64,000 nt of DNA from Alphaproteobacteria bacterium. Lineage in GTDB: Bacteria; Pseudomonadota; Alphaproteobacteria; Caulobacterales; Hyphomonadaceae. The DNA lies in contig JAHJSB010000014.1 in NCBI GenBank assembly GCA_018830285.1, positions 1 to 64,000 of the forward strand, in the 5' to 3' direction. The notes beneath the pieces were generated by a model. It did not search any database and was not told the origin of the DNA. It was given only the letters and a program-made list of their open reading frames with translations. This document shows positions 1 to 7,820 of the stretch, piece by piece. Within the stretch, counting starts at the first letter, position 1, and every line of letters starts with the position of its first letter. A program made the translations under genes and the position numbers.

Positions 1-537
1 CAGATGAACAATGGGGATTATTCCTCACTGCACATCCACTATTCACCCACAGCCTTCGATTCCGTTGGCCTTTATACCGAGCGGAACTGGGCTGACGATA
101 TCCAGTTCACCGGCATTCAGTATAATCGCCTTCTGAAGCGATGGAACGGCCCTTCCAGCCAAGGCAATCTCTACCTGAAACTGGCCGCAGGACAGGCAGA
201 TCCGTTCGGCAGCGCCGGACCGGAACTGGCCGGAATTGCCAGTTTCGCCGCTGACTGGGAAACCCGCCGATGGTTCACATCCTTCGAGACGCGCGCCACG
301 GACTTTCCCGGCAATCAGAGTGTCAGCCATAGCGGGCGCATCGGCGTCGCGCCGTATATCGGCGACTATGGCGATCTCCACACCTGGCTGATGCTGCAGG
401 TGGATAACCAGCCGGACGCAGCCGATCCCGTCACGACCACCCCCCTGATACGGTTCTTCAAGGGCGTCCAGATGGTCGAGCTCGGCTACACCGTTGAAAC
501 AGAAGAATTGCTTGCGAACTGGATCATCCGGTTCTGA
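1..537 (+). CDS. Outer-membrane beta-barrel-like protein of a metal operon, 5' partial
   Basis: The reading frame is open to the first base of the window, so the true start probably lies upstream; the first ATG inside is at 4. The 178 visible residues are rich in alternating aromatic/polar stretches and end in WIIRF, with the terminal aromatic residue typical of outer-membrane barrels. The next gene starts 19 bases downstream and encodes a metal-binding protein, so a role in metal efflux or tolerance is inferred from context. I do not recognise a named family. Confidence 0.6.
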   Translation, partial: QMNNGDYSSLHIHYSPTAFDSVGLYTERNWADDIQFTGIQYNRLLKRWNGPSSQGNLYLKLAAGQADPFGSAGPELAGIASFAADWETRRWFTSFETRATDFPGNQSVSHSGRIGVAPYIGDYGDLHTWLMLQVDNQPDAADPVTTTPLIRFFKGVQMVELGYTVETEELLANWIIRF

Positions 538-556
538 ACCTAAAAGGAATATACTC

Positions 557-985
557 ATGAAAACAGTCACGATTGCTCTCTCGTCCCTCGCCCTCTGCCT
601 GCTCGCTGCACCAGCATATGCGCAGGAGACGGCGGAACCGGCGCCTATGGACCATTCTACGATGGACCATTCCACCATGGACCATTCCGCGCATGCTGAC
701 GCCGTGCGCCCGGCCCCGGCGACGCAAGAAGAGGCCACGCCAGCCGCTTCGGGCGAAATCGTCACCGCCAGGATCAACGGCCTGGTCTGCGATTTCTGCG
801 CCCAGTCGATCCGGAAAGTGTTCGGCAAGCAGGCCGCCGTGGAGACCGTTAAGGTCGACCTCGACAATGGCGAAGTCGTGCTCGGTATGAAGACGGGCCA
901 GACGCTCGATGACGAAACCGTCGGCGAGCTGATCCGCAAGTCCGGCTACGCGCTCGTGGAAATCAAGCGCGCAGGTGGCGTATGA
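557..985 (+). CDS. Secreted heavy-metal-associated (HMA) domain protein
   Basis: A 142-residue protein with a signal peptide ending near AYAQ, then a Met/His-rich segment with three MDHS repeats, then an HMA (ferredoxin-like) domain with the GLVCDFC metal site (CxxC). Both parts are typical of copper or mercury binding, so a periplasmic metal carrier is likely. The start at 557 was chosen over an in-frame ATG at 494 because it gives a clean signal peptide and an AAAAGGA ribosome site at 542-548. The stop overlaps the next start (ATGA), indicating translational coupling. Confidence 0.82.
   Translation: MKTVTIALSSLALCLLAAPAYAQETAEPAPMDHSTMDHSTMDHSAHADAVRPAPATQEEATPAASGEIVTARINGLVCDFCAQSIRKVFGKQAAVETVKVDLDNGEVVLGMKTGQTLDDETVGELIRKSGYALVEIKRAGGV
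647..691 (+). repeat. Three tandem 15-bp repeats encoding MDHS(T/A)
   Basis: Three consecutive 15-base units, each beginning ATGGACCATTC, encode MDHST, MDHST and MDHSA. The units differ only at wobble and last-codon positions. Repeated Met/His motifs are common in periplasmic copper binders, so the array may tune metal capacity; that role is inference. Confidence 0.8.
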
Positions 986-1368
986 GCGAAGAAATCCGGT
1001 CGCCGAGCACGCTGCCGGCCTTTCTCTCCCTGTTCACCTCAACCGGGACACTGGTCTGCTGCGCCCTGCCCGCCTTGCTGGTGAGCCTGGGGGCGGGCGC
1101 CGTCATGGCCGGACTGATTGAAGCCGTGCCGCAGATCACCTGGCTCGGCAGGAACAAGACGCTCGTGTTCGGGATCGCGGGCGCCATGATCGCGCTCTCT
1201 GGGGCCTGGCAGTGGCATGCCCGCTCGCTGCCCTGCCCGATCGACCCGACCGCCGCGCGGGCCTGCACGCGGGCCCGGCGCGTCAGCTGGATTGTCTGGT
1301 GGATCAGCCTTGCAGCATTCCTGATCGGCGGATTCTTTGCGTTCTTTGCGGCCAGCCTGATCGCATAG
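982..1368 (+). CDS. MerT-like small membrane protein
   Basis: A 128-residue membrane protein with about three hydrophobic segments. The first carries a Cys-Cys pair (LVCCALPALLVSLGAG) in the position and context of the MerT mercuric transporter, and a second cysteine region (SLPCPIDPT...RACTR) follows the second segment. It overlaps the HMA gene by four bases. The likely role is moving a soft metal across the inner membrane with the HMA protein as partner. The metal (Hg, Cu or other) cannot be told from sequence; no merA or merR is visible, so mer assignment is not made. Confidence 0.65.
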   Translation: MSEEIRSPSTLPAFLSLFTSTGTLVCCALPALLVSLGAGAVMAGLIEAVPQITWLGRNKTLVFGIAGAMIALSGAWQWHARSLPCPIDPTAARACTRARRVSWIVWWISLAAFLIGGFFAFFAASLIA

Positions 1369-1404
1369 TCCTTGCGGGGCCCTGTCCGCCGGACGGGGTC
1401 CTGC

Positions 1405-2046
1405 CTACTCTTCGAGCACCTCGGCGAGGCACGCAGCGATGGTTTCGCTCGTGTCCTCGTGGGTGAAGAAGGTCTTCAGCTTCCAGTCCTCGTCCATCAG
1501 GTAGAGCAGACTCGTATGGTCCATCGTGTAACCGGCTGAGCTGCTGTCATCATTGATGCGCGAATAGTCGGCGATGAAGGAATCGGCTGCGGCGCGAACC
1601 TGTTCCGGCGTGCCGGTGAGGCCAATGAGATTCTTCGGAAACGCAGCGGTTGTCACGTATTGGCCGAGGGTTTCGGGCGTGTCGCGTTCAGGATCGACCG
1701 AGATCAGGAGCGTCTGGGGCGGCGCCATGCCTTCAGGGAGCATCTTGTAGGCGCGCGCGATGCTGACCAGCGTCATCGGGCAAACGTCCGGGCAATAGGT
1801 AAATCCGAAATAAATCAAGGTCGGATGACCTTTGAACGCGTCCTCGGTGACCGTTTCGCCGGTGTGCGAGACGAGCGAGATGGGCCCGCCAATCTCCGGA
1901 TAGGCGCGGCTGAGGCACCCGGATTTGGTCCCGCCGGAGCGCGGTGTCGCGGGTGCGGCAGCGGTGTCGGACGGGGGTGCTGAGGGGGAGCAGGCGGTGG
2001 CAGCAAGGGCGCCGAACGCGACGAGGAGGGTGCGGAAAGGGAACAT
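1405..2046 (-). CDS. senC: SCO1/SenC/PrrC copper-dependent assembly lipoprotein
   Basis: A 213-residue thioredoxin-fold protein with a lipobox (LAATAC), the SCO copper site GFTYCPDVCP (CxxxC) and the distal conserved His in YTMDHTSLLYL. SCO proteins deliver copper to the CuA site of cytochrome c oxidase and act in the periplasm. The start at 2046 gives the lipoprotein signal directly; an upstream in-frame ATG at 2082 adds a non-signal extension. It is divergent from regB, as senC/prrC is in Rhodobacter, where it links oxidase state to the RegBA system. Confidence 0.92.
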   Translation of the reverse strand: MFPFRTLLVAFGALAATACSPSAPPSDTAAAPATPRSGGTKSGCLSRAYPEIGGPISLVSHTGETVTEDAFKGHPTLIYFGFTYCPDVCPMTLVSIARAYKMLPEGMAPPQTLLISVDPERDTPETLGQYVTTAAFPKNLIGLTGTPEQVRAAADSFIADYSRINDDSSSAGYTMDHTSLLYLMDEDWKLKTFFTHEDTSETIAACLAEVLEE

Positions 2047-2109
2047 GGTATCGATATGCCGGGAATGCCCCGCTTGGCGCAAGCGTCACGCTGCCGCATA
2101 AGCAGGTTC

Positions 2110-3477
2110 ATGGACGATATTTCCCGCGATTCCCGATACGGGCTGGACGACGCCGTGTTCACGCTGGCGCCCGAGGGGCTTGGCTCTGCCCAGTCGGCGC
2201 TGGGGCGGACGCGGCTGCGCACATTCATCACGCTGCGCTGGCTGGCCGTGGCCGGACAGACGGCGGCCGTCCTGTTCGTGGCCTTCGTGCTGGGCTTTGA
2301 AGTGCCGCTGGCGCTAAGCCTGGCGATCATTGCCGCGTCGGCCTGGCTCAATGTGTTTCTCGCCTTTGCCTTCCAGAGCCAGCGCCTGACACGCGGCTGG
2401 GAGGCGAGCCTGCAACTGGCCTTTGACACGCTGCAACTGGCGGCGCTGATCACGGTGACCGGCGGCCTGTCGAACCCCTTCCTGCTGATGCTGCTGGCGC
2501 CGGTGACCGTTGCGGCCCTGTCCGTCTCGCAGGCGCGGGCGACGATGATCGCCGTCCTGGCGCTCGCGTCGGCAGCGATGATGCCGTTCTTCTCGCTGCC
2601 TTTGCCCTGGGTAGGCGGTGACGCCATCAGCCTGCCCCCGCTCTTCCAGTGGGGCCAGTTCACGGCCCTCGTCGTGGGCCTTGTGTTCTTTTCCCTGTCG
2701 GCGGTCCGCGTCAGCCAGGATGAGGCCCGGCTGGTACGCGCACTTGATGCGGCCAGTGTGGTGATGGCGCGCGAGCAGAAGCTCTCGGCCCTCGGCGCGA
2801 TGTCGGCGATGACCACGCATGAACTCGGCACGCCACTGGCCACTATCCACCTCGTGTCCAAGGAACTGCTCGCCGAAATCGGAGCGGATGATCCCCATAG
2901 CGAGGACATTCGCCTGATTGCCGAGCAGGCAGATCGTTGCCGCGCGATCCTCGCCACCATCCGGGAAGCGCGCGAGGCGACGGATATCGTGCATGCGCTG
3001 ATGCCGCTCGACGCGCTGGTCGAGGAGTCGGCCGCCCCGTTCAAGGGGCTGGGCGTCGAACTGGTGGTGCGCGCTGTGCCCGGCGAAGGCGGCGAAGCCA
3101 AGGCGCCGATCCTCAATCGCAGCCCGGAAATCCTGCACGCGCTGGGCGCCTTTATCGAGAACGCGGTCAGCTTTGCCGACACGCGCGTGACGGCGGTGGC
3201 GTCATGGACCGAAGAGCAGGTGATCATCACGATCACAGATGACGGTCCGGGATTTGCCGCTGACGTGATGCCGAAACTTGGCGAGCCTTACGTTTCCCAG
3301 CGCAGCGAAGCCCAATTGGGCGGGGGCGACATGGGACTGGGCTTTTTCATCGCGAAAACGCTGATCGAACGCACCGGCGGACGCATCGCGACGCGCAACC
3401 GGACACCGCCGAAACGCGGCGCGGTCGTACAGGCTCTCTGGCCCAGAGCAGCGCTGGAGGCTTCTAAATTGGCCTAG
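2110..3477 (+). CDS. regB: RegB/PrrB/ActS-family redox sensor histidine kinase
   Basis: A 455-residue kinase with about six N-terminal membrane segments, the GGLSNPF quinone-site motif of RegB, an H-box MTTHELGTPLATIH (His237), a nearby Cys277 in DRCRAIL that matches the redox-active cysteine of RegB, and N/G boxes (FIENAV, DDGPGFA, GLGFFIA) for ATP binding. In this family reduced quinone and oxidised Cys control autophosphorylation. The start at 2110 is preferred to 2056, which would add a basic, unhydrophobic leader. regA follows after 50 bases; senC is divergent. Confidence 0.93.
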   Translation: MDDISRDSRYGLDDAVFTLAPEGLGSAQSALGRTRLRTFITLRWLAVAGQTAAVLFVAFVLGFEVPLALSLAIIAASAWLNVFLAFAFQSQRLTRGWEASLQLAFDTLQLAALITVTGGLSNPFLLMLLAPVTVAALSVSQARATMIAVLALASAAMMPFFSLPLPWVGGDAISLPPLFQWGQFTALVVGLVFFSLSAVRVSQDEARLVRALDAASVVMAREQKLSALGAMSAMTTHELGTPLATIHLVSKELLAEIGADDPHSEDIRLIAEQADRCRAILATIREAREATDIVHALMPLDALVEESAAPFKGLGVELVVRAVPGEGGEAKAPILNRSPEILHALGAFIENAVSFADTRVTAVASWTEEQVIITITDDGPGFAADVMPKLGEPYVSQRSEAQLGGGDMGLGFFIAKTLIERTGGRIATRNRTPPKRGAVVQALWPRAALEASKLA

Positions 3478-3527
3478 GCCGTGCAATGGCCCTATATTGA
3501 AATGGAATCACAAGAAGGAATGGGGCC

Positions 3528-4100
3528 ATGGACCGCCCGGTGACTGTAAACGTGCACGAGAGCCTCAAGGATGTGGAAGACCGTTCCTGCCTTGTGATGG
3601 ATGATGACGGCCCGTTCGTTCAACGCATGGCGCGCGCCCTGGCCCAGCGCGGCTTCATTGTTTCCGCCGTTTCAACCGTCAGCGAAGGCAAGGATATTGC
3701 CCGCCTGAACCCGCCCGCCTTTGCCGTGCTGGACCTGCGCCTCGAAGACGGCAGCGGCCTCGACGTGGTCGACGTGCTGCAAAAGCATCGCCCGGATGCG
3801 CGCGCCGTGATCCTGACCGGTTATGGCGCAATCGCGACGGCCGTTGCCGCCGTGAAGGCTGGCGCCGTCGATTACCTGTCGAAACCTGCCGACGTGGATG
3901 ACATCGTCCGGGCGTTGACCGCTACGAAAGATGAAAAGCCAGCTCCACCGGAAAACCCGATGTCGGCTGACCGGGTGCGTTGGGAACATATCCAGCGCGT
4001 CTATGAGCTGTGCAATCACAATGTCTCGGAAACCGCACGGCGCCTGAACATGCATCGCCGGACCTTGCAGCGCATCCTGGCGAAACGCGCTCCGCGCTAA
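3528..4100 (+). CDS. regA: RegA/PrrA/ActR-family response regulator
   Basis: 190 residues: receiver domain with acidic pocket (MDDDGPF) and phospho-acceptor Asp69 in AVLDLRLEDG, conserved Lys in YLSKPAD, then a proline-rich linker and a Fis-type helix-turn-helix (CNHNVSETARRLNMHRRTLQRILAKR). These are diagnostic of RegA, the global regulator of respiration, carbon and nitrogen fixation genes under low oxygen. An AAGAAGGA ribosome site precedes the ATG. It sits directly after the cognate sensor and is followed by a strong terminator. Confidence 0.94.
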   Translation: MDRPVTVNVHESLKDVEDRSCLVMDDDGPFVQRMARALAQRGFIVSAVSTVSEGKDIARLNPPAFAVLDLRLEDGSGLDVVDVLQKHRPDARAVILTGYGAIATAVAAVKAGAVDYLSKPADVDDIVRALTATKDEKPAPPENPMSADRVRWEHIQRVYELCNHNVSETARRLNMHRRTLQRILAKRAPR

Positions 4101-4123
4101 AGTCCGAGCCCGCGAATGGCATG

Positions 4124-4149
4124 AAAAGGTGACTGCGGCGTCACCTTTT
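4124..4149 (+). terminator. Hairpin terminator after regA
   Basis: A perfect 10-bp stem AAAAGGTGAC/GTCACCTTTT with a six-base loop (TGCGGC) lies 24 bases after the regA stop. The T-run forms the 3' arm and is followed by CTGT, so it can end transcription of regBA. Confidence 0.8.
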
Positions 4150-4159
4150 CTGTAACAAA

Positions 4160-4172
4160 TGCAACAGTTGCA
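4160..4172. promoter_or_regulatory. Palindromic operator-like site upstream of TonB receptor
   Basis: TGCAACAGTTGCA is a perfect 6-bp inverted repeat around one central base, 31 bases before the receptor start and just after the regA terminator. It may be a repressor or activator site for the receptor gene. The binding protein is unknown. Confidence 0.45.
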
Positions 4173-4202
4173 ATGCGTTTTCACCTCGCTTAAGCGCGGC
4201 GG

Positions 4203-6443
4203 ATGAAATCGTCCCGTGTCCTCTCCGCCTCGCTCCTGATTGCCTCATTTGCCGCCCCCGCGATGGCGGAAACAGCGGACGCGCCAAGGCGCCTGGACCC
4301 GGTCGTCACGACCGCCACGCCCAGCGCCGCGCTGCTGACCGACATTCCGATGTCCGTCAGCGTAATCAGCTCAGACGCGCTCAGGCTGGCGGATGCCTTC
4401 CTCGGGGCAGAAGACATTACGGACCTGCTGACGGGCGTCGATGCGGCGGTGGCCAATGGCACACAGGTCGCCTTCCAGATCCGCGGTATCGGCGCGGTGG
4501 ACCACCAGGCGCTGACGCCGACGGCTGCGGCGGTCTATTCCGATGGCGTGTACCTCGCTACCAATGTGCAGACCGGCCTGATGCTGTATGATCTCGACCG
4601 GATCGAGGTACTGAAAGGCCCGCAAGGCACGCTCTATGGTCGCAACGCATCTGGCGGAGCGATCAATTTCATTACCGTAAGACCGGGTCCGGACCAGGCG
4701 CGCTATGTTCGCGCCGGTTATGGCAATTTCAACCGCTTGGACCTTGGCGGCGCCTATGGGACCGCGTTGGATAACGGCTTCAGCTATCGCCTCGCCGGGC
4801 GGTACCTGTCGCGTGATGCCGCCCTCGACAATACGGCTGGCCCGGCGGATGCGGGTGGCGTGCGCGACGAGTTCGGCCTGCGCCTTGGCCTGCTCTGGGA
4901 GAATGCTGGCGCCGGCGAACTGCTGGTGCGCACGCATTATGAGCAAGACAATGGCATCAACACTACGCCGCGCAATGACAGCCTGGACCTTGGCGACCAC
5001 GAGATCGCGGTCGCTGGTGACGGCCTGCAGGATACGGATAATGCCTTCTATGGCGTGTCGGCCGAATATCGCCGCGCCTTAGGGCACTGGGACCTCACGT
5101 CGCTGACGGCCTTTGAAGGCTATGCGCAGCAATACGGTTTTGACTTCGATGGCGCCGTGGCCCTGTTCGGCAACCCGAATTTCAATGCGAACCTCGCTTA
5201 TGATCGCGCGTTCCGCCAGTATTCGCAGGAGTTCCGCCTGCAGACGGACTGGAGCGGCGGGCATACGCTGGTGGGCTTGAGCGGGGCGGTCGACGATTTC
5301 AGCCAGACCTATACGATCTGGTGCGGCGTGCTGGACCCTGCAACCCTGCTGGGCACATGCCCCTATGTCGGTGCGGGCAGCCGCGCAGGCCCGGCGCCCG
5401 TATCCCCCGGGACCGCGATGACCCTGGTCACCGACATCAACCAGTCCCGCACGGCGCTCGCCGCCTTCACGCATAATGAATTCGACCTGACGGAGCGCCT
5501 GGCGGCGACGCTGGGCCTGCGCGTGACCGATGAGCGGATCGAAGGGCATGGCAGCGGGCGGCATGTGTTTGATGATGGCACGGTCGGCTACAATAATGTC
5601 GGCGGGATGGGCCTCGCTTTCGGATCGAATGAGATTGACGAGACACGCCTCAGCGGCAATGCGGCGCTTTCCTATGATATCGGGCCGGGGCTGGCCTATG
5701 CCTCCATATCAAACAGTTACAAGTCCGGCGGCTTCAATGGCGAGGTGCAAAATAATGCGACGCATTTCACCGACGAGGGCCTGTTCGAAGCTGAATCGGT
5801 GACCGCGTATGAGCTCGGCTACAAGGCCCGGCCCACAGACACGCTGAACTGGACCCTTGCCGCGTTCTGGCAGGATTATGATGCGCCGCAGGCGCGGATA
5901 TTCGTGAACTTCCCGCTGCCGGACGGTTCGAGCATCACCTCGAATTCGCTGTCGAACCTGGATGCGGCCACCGTGTATGGCGCAGAGGCGGATATGATCT
6001 GGCGGCCAACCGACGGCCTGACACTGGACGCCGGGCTGACCGTGCTTGATACCGAGATTGAGCAGGCGACCAATATTGGCGGCAATGCCGCGACGTTCGA
6101 CGGCAATCCCCTGCCCTTCGCGCCGAACGTGTCAGCCACACTGGGCGGGCGTTATGAATTCGCGCTGACACCGGGCGTGGATGCGAGCGTCGCGGCCCAT
6201 GTGAAGTATCGCGGCGATTATTATCTCGACCCAGAGGGCCTTGAGACGCGGATGCAGGCCGGCTTCACCACATTGCAGGCCGAAGCGGCGTTCCAGTTCG
6301 CAGGCACCGGCCTTGGGCTGACGGTCTGGGGCCGCAACCTGACCGATGAAGACTATGCCCTCTCGGGCTATGGCTTCATCGGCTACAACACGTTCAGGTC
6401 AGACCCGCGCACCTTTGGCCTGCGGCTGGATTACAGTTTCTAG
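4203..6443 (+). CDS. TonB-dependent outer-membrane receptor
   Basis: 746 residues with signal peptide (cleavage near AMAE), a TonB-box-like VVTTA segment, a plug domain (SVSVISSDAL...FQIRGIG...IEVLKGPQGTLYGRNASGGAINF) and a C-terminal barrel ending in LRLDYSF with the final Phe. It imports an unidentified ligand across the outer membrane using TonB/ExbBD energy. The start has only a weak ribosome site. Its stop overlaps the convergent M20 gene by four bases. The plug resembles receptors numerous in Caulobacterales/sphingomonads, not a siderophore type I can name. Confidence 0.9.
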   Translation: MKSSRVLSASLLIASFAAPAMAETADAPRRLDPVVTTATPSAALLTDIPMSVSVISSDALRLADAFLGAEDITDLLTGVDAAVANGTQVAFQIRGIGAVDHQALTPTAAAVYSDGVYLATNVQTGLMLYDLDRIEVLKGPQGTLYGRNASGGAINFITVRPGPDQARYVRAGYGNFNRLDLGGAYGTALDNGFSYRLAGRYLSRDAALDNTAGPADAGGVRDEFGLRLGLLWENAGAGELLVRTHYEQDNGINTTPRNDSLDLGDHEIAVAGDGLQDTDNAFYGVSAEYRRALGHWDLTSLTAFEGYAQQYGFDFDGAVALFGNPNFNANLAYDRAFRQYSQEFRLQTDWSGGHTLVGLSGAVDDFSQTYTIWCGVLDPATLLGTCPYVGAGSRAGPAPVSPGTAMTLVTDINQSRTALAAFTHNEFDLTERLAATLGLRVTDERIEGHGSGRHVFDDGTVGYNNVGGMGLAFGSNEIDETRLSGNAALSYDIGPGLAYASISNSYKSGGFNGEVQNNATHFTDEGLFEAESVTAYELGYKARPTDTLNWTLAAFWQDYDAPQARIFVNFPLPDGSSITSNSLSNLDAATVYGAEADMIWRPTDGLTLDAGLTVLDTEIEQATNIGGNAATFDGNPLPFAPNVSATLGGRYEFALTPGVDASVAAHVKYRGDYYLDPEGLETRMQAGFTTLQAEAAFQFAGTGLGLTVWGRNLTDEDYALSGYGFIGYNTFRSDPRTFGLRLDYSF

Positions 6444-7756
6444 GTTGTCGGCTTCATCAGCGCCATTGCGCCGACGACCATCGCTTCGGTGCCGAGCTTG
6501 ACCGAAGGCTCAGGGTCGATCCTGAAGAAGGGCGAATGGTGTGACGGCGCGCTGGCCGCCTCGGCCTCAGGTGTGCCGCCGACACTGAAATAGACGCCTT
6601 TGACGCCGGTTTCCGGCGTGACGAAATAGGCGAAGTCTTCCGCCCCCATGCCGTCGCGCGGCTGTTCATACAGCGCACCTTCCGGCAGTGAGTCCGTGAA
6701 CGCATCGCGCAGGCGCCGCGCCGTGTCTGCATCATTGATGGTGGGCGGTGTGGATTCGGTTTTCGAGCGGGTGACTTCCGGCATCAGGTCTTCCGGTACG
6801 CCCATTGAGATGGCAACGCCCCGTGCGACCCGGTCTATCCCGTCGAGCAATTGTGTCCGCACCTCAGGGTCATCGGACCGGACGGTCAGCTGCATCTCGA
6901 CCTTGTCGCCGATGATATTGTGCTTGGCCCCGCCATGGAATGCGCCAACCGTAATGACGCCCGGATCCAGCGGCGCGATCGAGCGCGACACGACCGACTG
7001 TAGTGACACGACAATCTGGGACGCCACGAGCACCGGGTCGATACCCATGTGCGGATACGCGCCATGCGTGCCGACGCCATGGACGAGAATGTCCACGCTG
7101 TCGGAGCTGGACGCCACGATATCGGGCGGCAGCAGGATACGTCCGGTCGGCACGTCGGCCGCAACGTGGAAGGCGATGGCGTAATCGGGCTTGGGGAACC
7201 GGGTATAGAGGCCATCTTCCATCATGGCGTGGGCGCCGCCAATGCGCTCCTCCGCCGGTTGGCCCACGAGGACAAGTGTGCCGGACCATTCGTCCTTGCG
7301 GGCAGCCAGCTGTTTCGCAGCGCCGACAAGGGACGTGATGTGCACATCGTGCCCGCACGCATGCATGACCGGCTTTTCTATGCCGTCGATGTCTGTCTGC
7401 GTGACCGTGGACGCATAAGCGAGACCGCTGTCTTCGAGAAGCGGCAGGCCGTCCATGTCGGCGCGCATCAGGACGGTTGGCCCTTCCCCGTTTTTCATGA
7501 CCGCGACAATGCCGGTGCCACCAACGCCTTCGGTCACATCAAACCCATAAGCCCTGATTTCCTTCGCGAGCGTCTTGGCCGTATTGGTTTCGCGGAAGGA
7601 GAGTTCTGGATGCGTATGGAAATATGTGAACAGCGCGCCAAGATGCGTATCGTAATCGACCGCAATGTCAGAGCGGAGCGTCTCGTCCGCAAAGGCGCCC
7701 GGCGCGACGCCGAGGGCAAGGACGGATGCGGCCAAGGCCAAGGATTTCAAATTCAT
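6440..7756 (-). CDS. Secreted M20 family amidohydrolase (hippuricase-like)
   Basis: 438 residues with a signal peptide (LGVAPGAFA), then an M20D amidohydrolase: RADMDGLPL, the metal-site HACGHDVH, PAEE with the catalytic glutamate, and a C-terminal metal His in PSHHSPFF. Relatives hydrolyse N-acyl amino acids, hippurate or indole-amino-acid conjugates using two metal ions. The start at 7756 has a GGGGAG ribosome site and gives the signal peptide. It is convergent with the TonB receptor, so joint use of a substrate is only a guess. Confidence 0.9.
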   Translation of the reverse strand: MNLKSLALAASVLALGVAPGAFADETLRSDIAVDYDTHLGALFTYFHTHPELSFRETNTAKTLAKEIRAYGFDVTEGVGGTGIVAVMKNGEGPTVLMRADMDGLPLLEDSGLAYASTVTQTDIDGIEKPVMHACGHDVHITSLVGAAKQLAARKDEWSGTLVLVGQPAEERIGGAHAMMEDGLYTRFPKPDYAIAFHVAADVPTGRILLPPDIVASSSDSVDILVHGVGTHGAYPHMGIDPVLVASQIVVSLQSVVSRSIAPLDPGVITVGAFHGGAKHNIIGDKVEMQLTVRSDDPEVRTQLLDGIDRVARGVAISMGVPEDLMPEVTRSKTESTPPTINDADTARRLRDAFTDSLPEGALYEQPRDGMGAEDFAYFVTPETGVKGVYFSVGGTPEAEAASAPSHHSPFFRIDPEPSVKLGTEAMVVGAMALMKPTT

Positions 7757-7820
7757 GTGCTGTCTCCCCAATTCGGGCGAGAGGCTAGGCGGCGCGGGCG
7801 CGCCTGTAAATCATTGATCC

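Noticed and set aside
43-939. 298-codon minus-strand open frame over the barrel and HMA genes
   Set aside because: Shadow; the plus-strand genes have signal peptide, CxxC motif and ribosome sites.
1815-3236. 473-codon minus-strand open frame across senC and regB
   Set aside because: Ser/Arg/Ala-rich shadow of regB, which has complete kinase motifs.
4187-4196. CGCTTAAGCG palindrome before the TonB receptor start
   Set aside because: Only ten bases and overlapping the start region; could easily be chance, unlike the nearby 13-bp dyad.
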